The position numbers and the translations under genes are program-made. This document shows, piece after piece, positions 34,230 through 43,786 of a stretch of 64,000 nucleotides of DNA. The notes under the pieces were generated by a model. The model was not told the DNA's origin. It saw nothing but the letters and a program-made list of their open reading frames with translations, and did no database searches. The stretch's first letter is position 1, and the number at the start of each line of letters is the position of its first letter. Source of the DNA: JBBQYD01 sp942493075 (GTDB lineage: Bacteria; Verrucomicrobiota; Verrucomicrobiia; Limisphaerales; UBA8199); contig OW818681.1 of NCBI GenBank assembly GCA_942493075.1, positions 62,001 through 126,000 of the forward strand, given 5' to 3'.

Positions 34230-36563
34230 ATGGACCACTCGGCCACAGCCAAGCGACTTCGGCTTCTCCTGCGCGGCCAGGTGCAGGGCGTGGGGTTTCG
34301 TCCATTCATCCATCGGTTAGCCACCTCATTGGAACTCCGCGGGTGGGTGAATAATTCACCGCTGGGAGTCTGGCTTGAGGTTGAGGGAGGGGAAGACAAT
34401 CTACGGAGCTTCCTGGCGCGTCTGCCGCTGGACAAGCCGGCAGCTAGCTTCATTGAGGGGCAGGAGACTACATGGCTTGACCCTGTTGGTTACGAGCGCT
34501 TCGAAATCAGATCAAGCAGTTTCGATGGAGAAAAACTGGCGATCATCGCTCCTGATCTCGCGAGTTGCCCCGAGTGCCTTGCCGAGATGCGAGATCCGAG
34601 CAACCGTAGATACAGGTATCCATTCATCAACTGCACACATTGTGGGCCGCGATATTCCATTATAGAGGGGCTTCCGTATGACCGGTGCAACACCACCATG
34701 CGGGGGTTTACAATGTGCGCGCAATGCGAGGTGGAGTATTCCGATCCAGGAAATCGCCGGTTTCATGCGCAGCCGAATGCGTGCGAGGAATGCGGGCCGC
34801 ACCTTGAGTTCTGGGATGCCAAGGGCAACAGTGTTTGCGTCGGCAATCAGCCAGCGCTCGTTGAAGCTGTCGCTCGGTTGCGGGTGGGGCACATTCTGGC
34901 AGTAAAAGGCCTAGGCGGATTTCACCTCATGGTTGATGCCTGCAATGCCGCGGCTGTTCAACGGTTGCGCCATCGAAAGGGGCGCGAGGAGAAGCCGCTC
35001 GCGATCATGGTCGCCTCCCTGGAACTGGCAGGTGAACTGTGTGAACTGAGCCCCGGTGAAGAGCAACTGCTCGGTTCTCGTGCAGCCCCGATTGTTTTGT
35101 TAAACCGTCGATCCGATGCCACTGCATGGTCATTGGCCGAGGAAGTGGCACCGAGTAATCCGAACTTGGGGCTGATGCTCGCTTACACCCCCTTACACCA
35201 TCTGTTGCTGGATGAATTTGCAGGCCCCCTCGTTGCGACCAGCGGCAACATCAGCGACGAGCCGATCTGCATTGACGAGCATGAAGCGGTGCGGCGCCTG
35301 GCAGGGATCGCGGACGGGTTCCTCGTGCATAATCGACCGATTGCACGACACGTGGATGATTCAGTTGTTCGCGTGATGCTTGGTCGAGAACTTCTGCTCC
35401 GACGTTCTCGTGGTTATGCGCCATTGCCGATCCCGTTACGCGAGAAAGGAGGTCAACGAGAGCCCGCAGTCCTGGCCTCTGGTGCGCATCTTAAGAACAC
35501 GATCGCTCTGGCCAAAGGTGAGCACGTCTTCCTGTCGCAGCACATAGGTGATCTTGAAACGGAGCAAGCACATCAGGCCTTCCACCGGACCTTGGCTGAT
35601 TTACCCCGATTGTACGACGCCTTTCCCCGGCTATTCGCCGGGGATCTGCACCCGGACTATGTTTCCACACAAGCCGCTCGTGCCGCTGCCGAGGCTGCCG
35701 GTGGTTCTTTTCTGCCCGTGCAACATCACCTGGCTCATGTGCTTTCGTGCATGGCGGATAATGACCTGAGCGGGCCAGTTTTAGGCGTAGCCTGGGATGG
35801 CACAGGTTACGGAACGGACGGAACAGTTTGGGGAGGGGAATTCATCCAGGTTTCCGAGCACTCGTGGACAAGGATCGCGCATTGGCATCAATTCAGGCTT
35901 CCGGGGGGAGAACAGGCTATTCGCGAACCCAGGCGCTCAGCTTTGGGTGTGCTGCATGCCCTATTTGGACCTGGGATGGTTGATGCCATAGATCTTCAGA
36001 ACCTGACAGGGTTCACACACAACGAACTCCAGATCCTGATCAGGATGTTGGAGCAAGGGATCAACTCGCCGCTGACTTCAAGCGCTGGACGTCTCTTCGA
36101 TGCGGTCGCGGCCATGGTGGGCATTCGGCGGACAGTGCGGCATGAAGGACAAGCTGCCATGGAGCTGGAGTTCATGATGGCGACCGCAGCAGAGCAAACG
36201 GAGCCTTACCCGGTTTCACTGAGTGTTGCTCCGGGATCACCCTGGGTGCTTGATTGGGCGGGAATCATCCATGGGATTCTGGCGGATCTCCAGAGTGGGT
36301 CCGCGCGGAGTCTGATTTCAGCGCGGTTTCACGAGTCCTTTGCGGCGGGCATTGTGCGCGTGGCCCAACAGGCCGCGTGCGCGCGGGTTGCGCTGAGTGG
36401 GGGCTGCTTTCAGAATCAGCAGCTCGTGCAGAGGACAGTTGTGCGCTTGCGAGAGGCCGGATTTCAGCCTTATTGGCACCAGCGGGTCCCGCCCAATGAC
36501 GGAGGGATAGCGCTCGGCCAGGCCGTTGCTGTGCGCTGGGGTTTGTCAGGAGCCAGCCGATGA
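34230..36563 (+). CDS. hypF: Carbamoyltransferase HypF
   Basis: HypF uses carbamoyl phosphate and ATP to carbamoylate a cysteine of HypE, the first step in making the cyanide ligands of [NiFe]-hydrogenase. All domains are present in 777 residues: N-terminal acylphosphatase (LRGQVQGVGFRPFIHRLA), two zinc fingers (CPECLAEM...CTHCG and CAQCEVEY...CEECG), a YrdC-like domain (AVKGLGGFHLMVDA, KGREEKPLAIM, ATSGNISDEPI) and the Kae1-like C-terminal domain (VQHHLAHVLSC, GVAWDGTGYGTDG, LSGGCFQN). No other hyp or hydrogenase gene lies in the window, so the partners must be elsewhere. Its stop overlaps the 3' end of the convergent gene below by 18 bp. Confidence 0.96.
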   Translation: MDHSATAKRLRLLLRGQVQGVGFRPFIHRLATSLELRGWVNNSPLGVWLEVEGGEDNLRSFLARLPLDKPAASFIEGQETTWLDPVGYERFEIRSSSFDGEKLAIIAPDLASCPECLAEMRDPSNRRYRYPFINCTHCGPRYSIIEGLPYDRCNTTMRGFTMCAQCEVEYSDPGNRRFHAQPNACEECGPHLEFWDAKGNSVCVGNQPALVEAVARLRVGHILAVKGLGGFHLMVDACNAAAVQRLRHRKGREEKPLAIMVASLELAGELCELSPGEEQLLGSRAAPIVLLNRRSDATAWSLAEEVAPSNPNLGLMLAYTPLHHLLLDEFAGPLVATSGNISDEPICIDEHEAVRRLAGIADGFLVHNRPIARHVDDSVVRVMLGRELLLRRSRGYAPLPIPLREKGGQREPAVLASGAHLKNTIALAKGEHVFLSQHIGDLETEQAHQAFHRTLADLPRLYDAFPRLFAGDLHPDYVSTQAARAAAEAAGGSFLPVQHHLAHVLSCMADNDLSGPVLGVAWDGTGYGTDGTVWGGEFIQVSEHSWTRIAHWHQFRLPGGEQAIREPRRSALGVLHALFGPGMVDAIDLQNLTGFTHNELQILIRMLEQGINSPLTSSAGRLFDAVAAMVGIRRTVRHEGQAAMELEFMMATAAEQTEPYPVSLSVAPGSPWVLDWAGIIHGILADLQSGSARSLISARFHESFAAGIVRVAQQAACARVALSGGCFQNQQLVQRTVVRLREAGFQPYWHQRVPPNDGGIALGQAVAVRWGLSGASR

Positions 36564-36962
36564 GTCTCGTGCCTGCTCAACCGCTCGATTGAGTTCCTGC
36601 ACCTCGGCATCATCCTCAGGGAACACCGGGTCAGGAATCCCGTCTTCAACGCACACCTTTGCCTTAAGGGTGTCCATCATCTCGATGACCTCTGCTGCGG
36701 TAGCGAAGATGAACTCCTGCTGTCGGATATCCACCGGGATCTTGAAGAAAAGATTTATTGTGAACCATTTGCCCGACCGGCCCAGGACGAACTCGTTATA
36801 ACGCGTGCGAGGATCATGTGGATCGTACCCGGACTGGCTGACGATATACGGCCCACCGTGATCACGGTCTTCAAACTCGTGCGCTCGTTTCCACTTCCTT
36901 AAACTCACCAGTTGTGCATCCTGGTAGTTATTGGTGATAGCGCGATTGATGGCGGGGTCCAT
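36546..36962 (-). CDS. Conserved hypothetical protein
   Basis: A 138-residue protein with no signal peptide or membrane helix. It is rich in charged and aromatic residues (KWKRAHEFEDRDHGGPYIVS, RYNEFVLGRSGKWFTINLFF) and ends with an acidic tail (PVFPEDDAEVQELN). I do not recognise a family. It is convergent with hypF and overlaps its last 18 bp. The continuous, compositionally normal frame makes it likely to be real. Confidence 0.6.
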   Translation of the reverse strand: MDPAINRAITNNYQDAQLVSLRKWKRAHEFEDRDHGGPYIVSQSGYDPHDPRTRYNEFVLGRSGKWFTINLFFKIPVDIRQQEFIFATAAEVIEMMDTLKAKVCVEDGIPDPVFPEDDAEVQELNRAVEQARDSSAGS

Positions 36963-37192
36963 ACTTCCAGTCTATCTTAACGAAGACTTCCGATCTTGGC
37001 GAATTGTTTATAAGGAGAACCGGCGGGAGGACGAGTTCTTCTGTAAGATAAGCAGGTCGGCGGTTTCTCTTTTTGCGCTCCGTGCCTCCGTGTTTAACTT
37101 CACCGTGTTCTCGTTTTGCTGCTTGAGCTTGGCTAACGAGATATTAATGGACGTCCCCCAAGTCTCGGCCCTACGCTGGACGGCAGCAACTT

Positions 37193-38425
37193 ATGAAACC
37201 CCGGACACTCTTCCTTGGATTGGTTATCTCGCTCGCTTCCACTCTATACCAGCCACAGGCCACCGCTGCCACGACTAACGGATTCGTTCAGGATCGATTC
37301 GCCGTCGGAATGTGGTGGTCACCTCGAACCGACGAACGGCTGGATCAGTATTATCAGGAGATCGCTGATGCGCATTTTACCGTCGTAGTGGCGCACTCGG
37401 GTCCAAGCATTCCTGAGCACCTGGCCCGCTGCCAGCGACTAGGGCTGAAAACTTTCGTGTCGGCTGCCGGACCGGTAAGTGAGTTGCCGGATGGCCCAGC
37501 GTGTTGGGGATATCTACTTGCCGACGAACCCGGTGCGGGTGCGTTCCCGGATCTTGCGCGGAGGGCTGAGGAGATTCGACAGCAGCGCCCCGGCAAATTC
37601 GGGTATGTGAACTTGTTTCCGAATTACGCCCCCGCCAGCGCGTTGGGCACAACGAACTACGACGAACACGTGGCGCGGTTTGTGCGAGAGGTCAAACCGG
37701 AGGTGCTGTCGATGGACCATTATCCGCTGATGCGTCCGGAAGGTGATTCTCGGAACAGCTACTGCGAAAACCTGGAAACCATGCGGAAGTACTCTCTCAA
37801 AGCGGGCATTCCTTTTTGGAATTACTTCTACAGCATGCCTTTCAACGATCGGCTCGATCCGACGGAAGCTCAGATTCGCTGGCAGATCTTCACATCGGTC
37901 GCCTATGGGGCAAAAGGGGTGCTCTATTTCTGCTATTGGACACCGGGCAAAGGCGCGGCTGGGGCAGGGGAGTTTCCGAAAGGCGGCGCGATTATCACGG
38001 CTGAAGGGTTAAAGACCAGGCATTACGATGAGGCGAAGCGAATCAACCTGGAGCTGAAGAATTGGGGGCCGACACTGATGCAGTTGACCAACACCGGCGC
38101 TTGGAAAGTGAACACCGAAACGGCGCCAGACGGGTTGGCAGGAAGCGGACTGCGCAAAGTGACACGGGTAAGCGGCGACCCGACGGGTGAGTTTATCATC
38201 GGCGCTTTCAAACATGCGGATGGGCGCCGCGCCATCGTGATCGTGAACCATAACCACAGCTTCACTGCGTGGCCGACTATTGAGTTTGATGCGGAATCAG
38301 CACGAGTGATGGAGGTCGGAAAGACAACAGGGAAAGCCGAACGGGTAGTGGATGACAGCCCGGAACTGAAAGGATTGCAGCTTTCGTTTGGGGCCGGGGA
38401 TGCCCGGTTGTTTTTGTTGCCGTAG
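37193..38425 (+). CDS. Secreted glycosidase-like TIM-barrel protein
   Basis: An exported protein of 410 residues with a signal peptide (MKPRTLFLGLVISLASTLY, cleavage near ATAATT). The body reads as a TIM barrel of glycoside-hydrolase type: FAVGMWWSPRTDERLDQYY and HFTVVVAHSG at the first strands, then GYLLADEPGAGAFPDL with an Asp-Glu pair, VLSMDHYPLMRP, PFWNYFYSMPF, and SVAYGAKGVLYFCYWTP near the end. The overall pattern recalls the GH42/beta-galactosidase-like clan, with acidic residues in DEPG as a candidate catalytic acid. A C-terminal beta domain follows. I am confident of a secreted barrel protein but not of the enzyme class. Confidence 0.72.
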   Translation: MKPRTLFLGLVISLASTLYQPQATAATTNGFVQDRFAVGMWWSPRTDERLDQYYQEIADAHFTVVVAHSGPSIPEHLARCQRLGLKTFVSAAGPVSELPDGPACWGYLLADEPGAGAFPDLARRAEEIRQQRPGKFGYVNLFPNYAPASALGTTNYDEHVARFVREVKPEVLSMDHYPLMRPEGDSRNSYCENLETMRKYSLKAGIPFWNYFYSMPFNDRLDPTEAQIRWQIFTSVAYGAKGVLYFCYWTPGKGAAGAGEFPKGGAIITAEGLKTRHYDEAKRINLELKNWGPTLMQLTNTGAWKVNTETAPDGLAGSGLRKVTRVSGDPTGEFIIGAFKHADGRRAIVIVNHNHSFTAWPTIEFDAESARVMEVGKTTGKAERVVDDSPELKGLQLSFGAGDARLFLLP

Positions 38426-38460
38426 TTTTGTAGGTCGAGTTGGTGAGAGCGAGAAGTAAA

Positions 38461-38488
38461 AAAGGGCGGCCAAAGCCGCCCTTTTTTT
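38461..38488 (+). terminator. Rho-independent terminator
   Basis: AAAGGGCGGC (38461-38470), loop CAAA, GCCGCCCTTT (38475-38484), followed by more T residues. It ends the glycosidase-like gene. Runs of A on the 5' side would also give a T-run on the opposite strand. Confidence 0.92.
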
Positions 38489-38629
38489 AGGTAATGGTGC
38501 CAACCGCAGATTTCCGATGTTAGGTCCTGGCCACGAGATCTTCTGTCCCAGACGGGTGCGATTTTTGCGGCTATGATTTTTGTCCGCTTTGCTTTAGTGG
38601 CGGGGATTATTTAGTAAAGACTTGAGCGT

Positions 38630-41476
38630 ATGGAAGATCGACAACTCATCCAGGAGTACGTGGCGACTTACTCGGAAACCGCCTTCCGGACATTGGTTAT
38701 GCGCCATCTGAACTGCGTCCATGCCGCGGCGTTGCGGCAGGTGCGGGATTCACAGATGGCCGAGGAAGTGACTCAGGCGGTGTTCATCCTGCTGGCCCGC
38801 AAAGCAGGCAAATTCTCCAGCCATACCATTCTGGCTGGGTGGCTTTACCGGACCACCCGGTTTGTAGCGGCCCGGGCACTCCGGGCCGAGCAACGCCGCA
38901 AGCAGCGCGAGGAGGAGGCGGTTCACATGCAACAGATTTCAGCTTCAAACGATACTTGGCAACACTTGGCCCCTGTCTTGGATGAGGCTATGGAGCACCT
39001 TTCCGAGGTGGAGAGAAACGCACTGATTCTGAGGTTTTTCCAAGGCAAGCCACTTCAGGAAGTGGGCAGCAATCTCGGCTTGAGTGAAGAGGCAGCCCGC
39101 AAGCGCGTCGGACGTTCGCTGGATAAGCTGCGCAGCTTTTTCGCACGGCGGGGCTTTGCCATCACTTCGGCTGCCCTGGTGAGCGCCCTGACCCAACATG
39201 CGGCCGAAGCCGCCCCAGCTTCCTTGGGCGTGACGGTCTCCTCGGCGGCTCTGGCGCATGCCGCTCCGGCAGCAACTCATTTACCATGGCTGGCGAGGGA
39301 GACTTTGGAAGCTTGGAAATGGGCACAACTGAGACTGGCGTTAGGATGGGGCGCAGCAGCGGTTCTGATCGGGGTGCTGGTCATTGGCTACTGGAACCGA
39401 CCTGCCTCCTCAGGCGACAATCCTCTCTCAAAATCGACTGATGAGCCAACGGTTGCACTGAGTCAACCACCCGAGCCCACGCCCTCCACTGCTGCGGATC
39501 TATTGGCGGAGCGTGAGCCAGCATCGGGCCTCTTTATGTTCCGCACAGTGGATGCCGCCACCGGCAACGGCATCGCTGGGGCACCGGTGTGGGCGGTAGC
39601 GGCTCAAGATCAGGACCATATCGACTTGCAGACGAACCTGGCAACCGATGCCCAGGGCTGGTGCCAAGTGCCGTTGCCTTCCTCAACTCCAATGCTGCTC
39701 TCGGTCGGGGCCATGGCGGAGGGATATGAGCAAAGATACGTGATGGCAAGCGGACGTGAGGGTATCCTCAGCCCATACGTGCTCAAGTTACCTCGTGGAT
39801 CGCGCATTGGCGGCTTTGTGCAGGACGAGGCTGGCAACCCCGTGAGTGGGGCTGAGATCATTGTGCAATTCCACGGAACCGGAGACGCTTCATGGCGGGA
39901 GTTTCAACGCGAGCGCCCCGGCTTTCCAACCGACGACCTGCCGGTGGCTAAAACGGATGCGGCGGGCCGGTGGACCTTCGGCAGTGCTCCAGCAACCAAC
40001 GGGGCCTTTTGGATTATTGTATGGAAATCGGACTTCCCCAAAGCAACCTTCCGCACCGATGGGGACGAGCAAGGGTCGGTCGGCGGGGACGCTATTCGAC
40101 TGGCCGACTTGCACGAAGGCACCGCCATTCTCGTGCTTAAGAGTGGCTTGAGCTTGAGCGGTCAAGTAACCGACGAGTGGTCTGGGCCAGTTGCCGACGC
40201 CAAAGTGAGCCTCGGCCAATTTGACAGCGATTCCAACCCGTCATCTCGCACCGACAGCGACGGCATGTTTGTGCTCAAAGGCTTGCCAACCGGCCGGAAC
40301 CACCTAACCGTGACCGCCGAGGGTTTTGCGCCGGAACGGATATCCGTAGAGGTTGCGACGAACAACCAATCTCTGGCAATTCAACTCAAGACCGGCGCAC
40401 TGCTCCGGTTGCGAGTAATCGATGAAGCCGGCAACGGCGTGGAGCATGCCCGTGTCCAACTGCAGGGCTGGCGCGGACACAAAACGTTTGGCTGGGGCGG
40501 GTTCACCGACCCCGAAGGACGAATCGAATGGCGTTCCGCACCGCACGATGAACTCGACCTTTTCGTGGGCAAGCAGGGTTTTTTCTACTCACGCAATAAC
40601 CTTATCACGGCGGATGGGGAGGAACACCTCATTACCTTGCACCCGCAATTGACTGTAACGGGAACCGTGGTGGATTCGGAGACCAAACAACCCATTCAGA
40701 GCTTCAAAGCCATCCCGGGGTCGGATGGACAGAACTGGCAGCGTCTGGGGTTGGCTCACGGAACCAATGGGCATTACCAACTTACCTTCGAAGAGTATCA
40801 ACTCCCCTTCCTGATACGATTCGAAGCGGAAGGTTACGAGCCCGAGGTCTCGAAGGTGCTGCCACAGAAGGCGACCAATGCCACCTGCAACCTGGCGCTC
40901 CAAAAACAGGACCTCCTTACGGCTATTCAAGGCGTAGTATTCCTGCCTGATGGGACTCCGGCCGCGGGCGCGCAGGTGGCCCTCTGCACCTCAGAAAAGG
41001 GAGTTATATTGGGTCGCAAGAAGTTCCTCGACCATGGGGAACGCCTCGTCGTCCTCACGGATAAGGACGGTCATTTCCTCTTTCCGGCGGAACCCAATCC
41101 GCATTCGGTAGCCGCGGTTCACGACACGGGTTTTGGTCAGGCTCGCCTGGACGGTACAAACCGCGTGCTATCTCTCCAACTCCAACCCTGGGGCCGAATC
41201 GAAGGATACCTCAGGCTGCGCAACGAAAAGAATTCCGGCCAGCAGATTGCGCTATTCAAGCAGCCACTATCCGGTCCCTTAGGATGGCAAGGTGTTAGCC
41301 TGGATACGGGTGTCTATTCCACCAAAACGGACACCCTGGGAAACTTCGTCTTTGATCTGGCTCCGCCTGGGGAATTCGATCTGTATCTCGTGCCGGGGAT
41401 GGGCATTCCTTTCCGGTGCCAAACCCCGGTGGAAGTGCCGGCAGGGACCACCCTCCAGGTGCAGATGGGACCCTAG
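38630..41476 (+). CDS. ECF sigma factor fused to a membrane helix and extracytoplasmic domains
   Basis: A 948-residue fusion. Residues about 15-95 are sigma region 2 (AFRTLVMRHLNCVHAAALRQ, EVTQAVFILLARKAG, LAGWLYRTTRFVAA) and 115-172 are region 4 (LSEVERNALILRFFQGK, LGLSEEAARKRVGRSL). After an Ala-rich linker, one transmembrane helix (about 236-255) leads to a long outer part of carboxypeptidase-regulatory-like beta-sandwich repeats (for example GSRIGGFVQDEAGNPVSGAE, GLSLSGQVTDEWSGPVADAK, TVTGTVVDSETKQPIQSF). The sigma domain should face the cytoplasm and the repeats the periplasm. In known ECF systems sensing and sigma activity are split between a sigma and a membrane anti-sigma; here they are one chain, so release probably needs proteolysis or works in place. 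Similar fusions occur in Planctomycetota and Verrucomicrobiota. Confidence 0.88.
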   Translation: MEDRQLIQEYVATYSETAFRTLVMRHLNCVHAAALRQVRDSQMAEEVTQAVFILLARKAGKFSSHTILAGWLYRTTRFVAARALRAEQRRKQREEEAVHMQQISASNDTWQHLAPVLDEAMEHLSEVERNALILRFFQGKPLQEVGSNLGLSEEAARKRVGRSLDKLRSFFARRGFAITSAALVSALTQHAAEAAPASLGVTVSSAALAHAAPAATHLPWLARETLEAWKWAQLRLALGWGAAAVLIGVLVIGYWNRPASSGDNPLSKSTDEPTVALSQPPEPTPSTAADLLAEREPASGLFMFRTVDAATGNGIAGAPVWAVAAQDQDHIDLQTNLATDAQGWCQVPLPSSTPMLLSVGAMAEGYEQRYVMASGREGILSPYVLKLPRGSRIGGFVQDEAGNPVSGAEIIVQFHGTGDASWREFQRERPGFPTDDLPVAKTDAAGRWTFGSAPATNGAFWIIVWKSDFPKATFRTDGDEQGSVGGDAIRLADLHEGTAILVLKSGLSLSGQVTDEWSGPVADAKVSLGQFDSDSNPSSRTDSDGMFVLKGLPTGRNHLTVTAEGFAPERISVEVATNNQSLAIQLKTGALLRLRVIDEAGNGVEHARVQLQGWRGHKTFGWGGFTDPEGRIEWRSAPHDELDLFVGKQGFFYSRNNLITADGEEHLITLHPQLTVTGTVVDSETKQPIQSFKAIPGSDGQNWQRLGLAHGTNGHYQLTFEEYQLPFLIRFEAEGYEPEVSKVLPQKATNATCNLALQKQDLLTAIQGVVFLPDGTPAAGAQVALCTSEKGVILGRKKFLDHGERLVVLTDKDGHFLFPAEPNPHSVAAVHDTGFGQARLDGTNRVLSLQLQPWGRIEGYLRLRNEKNSGQQIALFKQPLSGPLGWQGVSLDTGVYSTKTDTLGNFVFDLAPPGEFDLYLVPGMGIPFRCQTPVEVPAGTTLQVQMGP

Positions 41477-41548
41477 AGAATCACCAGATCGAATATGATC
41501 CGAAGTAATCATTTTCAAAGCACACGTCCTCGTTTGGGTGAAAGAATG

Positions 41549-41571
41549 AAAAAGGGCGGCCGAAGCCGCCC
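41549..41571 (-). terminator. Rho-independent terminator
   Basis: Read on the minus strand: GGGCGGC, tetraloop TTCG, GCCGCCC, then TTTTTCATTC. It ends the minus-strand gene whose stop is at 41601. On the plus strand no T-run follows, so it serves mainly the minus strand. Confidence 0.88.
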
Positions 41572-41600
41572 ATTGTGTTAAATCGAATTCCCTTTACCAA

Positions 41601-43742
41601 CTAGTACTTCAGCCGGAAGAACAGCGGAGCAGCGGCTGTGTTGGTATAGGGACTGGTGGCGTCAGCCACATCGCTAAACGTACCGTTGACCGTCGTTGCA
41701 GACTGCAGCTTGAATGAGGAATCGGTCCAGCTCAGGACGGCTTTACCATCCACCCAGTTGATCGCCAGCGGAATGCGGTTAGGCGCCGGGACGAACGGGA
41801 CGACGTCCGTGAAGCTCGTGCCGATCACGAGGTCGTCAACTGTGGTGATGCCCATGCTGCTATCCTGACGGAAGGCGATAGCGAGAATGGCGATGGCGCT
41901 TGAATTGTCGGTTGCCGTGGCGCTCGGATCAGTCTCATAACGGGGATCGACCCATAGTGTGCTCCGACCGGTGGCGACGTTGTAGCGGGTAACCACGACA
42001 TATTCCTGGCCGAGGTTCAGATCGAGCGGCAGGACGGCGGAAGGCGATGCGGCAGCGTTGGCAATAGCCAGACGGAACGTGCCAGGTGCTGCGCCGTTTG
42101 TTGAAGCATAGACGCGGGCCTTGAAGTTGCTGGTTCCGGTATCCTTGAAGAAGGTGAAGTAAGAACCCGAACTCCCACGCGGCAATGTGTCCAGCTTCAC
42201 CTTGATTTTCGAGAACAGCAGAGTACCGCTGGCGGGTTCGACGCTTGCATAGTTGAGGAAGTAGGCGTGAACATCCATGGCGTTAGTCGGGTAGAGGACC
42301 AATTGTGAATTGACCACATAGCAATCGTTCGAATCCATGGCGCTATAGCCGAGCCATGCTGAAGCGCTGACATTGGGAAGAGAGCCATCTGGGTAACTAA
42401 ACTCGTTTGTGTAGAGGCCGCCCAGTTTTGGATAGACCGTGACGAAGAACGAACTTGAGGAAGTCAGGGTGCCGTCATCCACCGTGACGGTGATCAGCGA
42501 CGCGCCTGCTGCATCCGTTTCAGGCGTGAGCTTGATAGTGCGAGCCGTGCCCGTTCCTGAGATTTGAATCTTTGAATTGGCGATCAGAGCCTCGTTTGCC
42601 GAGGCCGCTGTCACGGTCAACGTATTGGGGGTCTCCACGTCATCCACTGTGAATGGAATCGCGGCTGTGGGTGTATTCGTCGGAGTCAACTGATCCGCAA
42701 TTGTGGAAATGGACGGTTTGCCAACATAGACTTTGAAGCTTGTTTCGGAGGTCAACAGGCCGTCATTGACATGGATTGTGATCGTGGCAAGGCCTTGTGC
42801 TCCCGCTACCGGCGTGACGGTGATTGTTCGGTCTTCACCAGCGCCACCCAGAGTGAGGTTTGCTGGTGCATTTGGGACCAAACTCGTATTGGAGGACTCG
42901 GCGGTTAGGATCAGGTTGGCAGCAGGGGTCTCGGCATCGCTGACGGTGAAATCCAGAGGGCCGGTGGAGGCGTTGGCCGCCAACTGTTGCTCAGCCACCC
43001 CGCTTACTGAGGGCGAATTATTGGCTCCAACGACATCTCCAAACGAGGTTCCTACGCGGAGGTCATCAACCCAAACCGGGTTGCCCACGCCGCTGGCTTG
43101 ACGAAAGCTGAAGTGAGTGATGGCAATAAGATCAGTGGCGCTTACCGCGTCTGAAGCGGTCATACCCGTTTCGGATTCGGCCGTGGGGTTGACCCAAACG
43201 GTGGCGGACGCAACTCCAACATTATATCGGATTACAACAGTGTAGGTCTGATTTGTATTTAATGGAGTGGGCAATTGGCCACTTTTATTATTACCAGCAC
43301 TACTATTCGCAATACCAACGTAGAAGGTGCCTACAGGTGCGGCAGTACCTGTAAGGTCTGTTGTGGACACCCAAAGTCTGCCTCGGAATCCTGAGAGGGC
43401 ACCGGAGCTATTGGTACCAGTGAAATGCGCCAGGTAGCCTCCACCCGTAGAGGGCAAGCCGGTGCAGTTGATCTTGAAACTCGCATAGAGGTTCTGTACC
43501 GCGCCATCGACTGCATAAGGACCGCCTGAGAGTTCGCGTGCAATGTCCTCGCTTCGCGAACTGGATATGACCAATTGCCCGTTATCAACGAGCATGGTGC
43601 CCAGGGTCCCGGAGTTTGTCACCCAGATCGAGTTGGTAACAATGCCGCCATTGGGATAGCTGAAGTCTTCGGTTAGTATTGTGCCACCCTGAGAGCTCAG
43701 GGTGAGGCCTGCAAGGAGCGTTAGGGCTAGTAATTTTTTCAT
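41601..43742 (-). CDS. Secreted protein with duplicated LamG-like modules
   Basis: An exported protein of about 713 residues. After the signal peptide (MKKLLALTLLAGLTLSSQGG) comes a module of about 220 residues starting LTEDFSYPNGG and ending PVWVDDLRVGTSFGDVV. Two Ig/cadherin-like repeats follow (LTAESSNTSLVPNAPANLTL, LTVTAASANEALI). Then the first module recurs as LYTNEFSYPDGSLPN through TTVDDLVIGTSFTDVVPF. The C-terminus FKLQSATTVNGTF then FFRLKY is a tail seen in many verrucomicrobial secreted proteins. The frame extends to 43820, but the ATG at 43742 starts the signal peptide. The modules resemble concanavalin/LamG-type sugar-binding sandwiches. It lies 44 bp after the prepilin-like gene and may share its promoter. 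Confidence 0.8.
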   Translation of the reverse strand: MKKLLALTLLAGLTLSSQGGTILTEDFSYPNGGIVTNSIWVTNSGTLGTMLVDNGQLVISSSRSEDIARELSGGPYAVDGAVQNLYASFKINCTGLPSTGGGYLAHFTGTNSSGALSGFRGRLWVSTTDLTGTAAPVGTFYVGIANSSAGNNKSGQLPTPLNTNQTYTVVIRYNVGVASATVWVNPTAESETGMTASDAVSATDLIAITHFSFRQASGVGNPVWVDDLRVGTSFGDVVGANNSPSVSGVAEQQLAANASTGPLDFTVSDAETPAANLILTAESSNTSLVPNAPANLTLGGAGEDRTITVTPVAGAQGLATITIHVNDGLLTSETSFKVYVGKPSISTIADQLTPTNTPTAAIPFTVDDVETPNTLTVTAASANEALIANSKIQISGTGTARTIKLTPETDAAGASLITVTVDDGTLTSSSSFFVTVYPKLGGLYTNEFSYPDGSLPNVSASAWLGYSAMDSNDCYVVNSQLVLYPTNAMDVHAYFLNYASVEPASGTLLFSKIKVKLDTLPRGSSGSYFTFFKDTGTSNFKARVYASTNGAAPGTFRLAIANAAASPSAVLPLDLNLGQEYVVVTRYNVATGRSTLWVDPRYETDPSATATDNSSAIAILAIAFRQDSSMGITTVDDLVIGTSFTDVVPFVPAPNRIPLAINWVDGKAVLSWTDSSFKLQSATTVNGTFSDVADATSPYTNTAAAPLFFRLKY

Positions 43743-43786
43743 AGTTGGTGCTGGTGCTAGGCTAAAATCGAGTGGGTTGTGGAATA

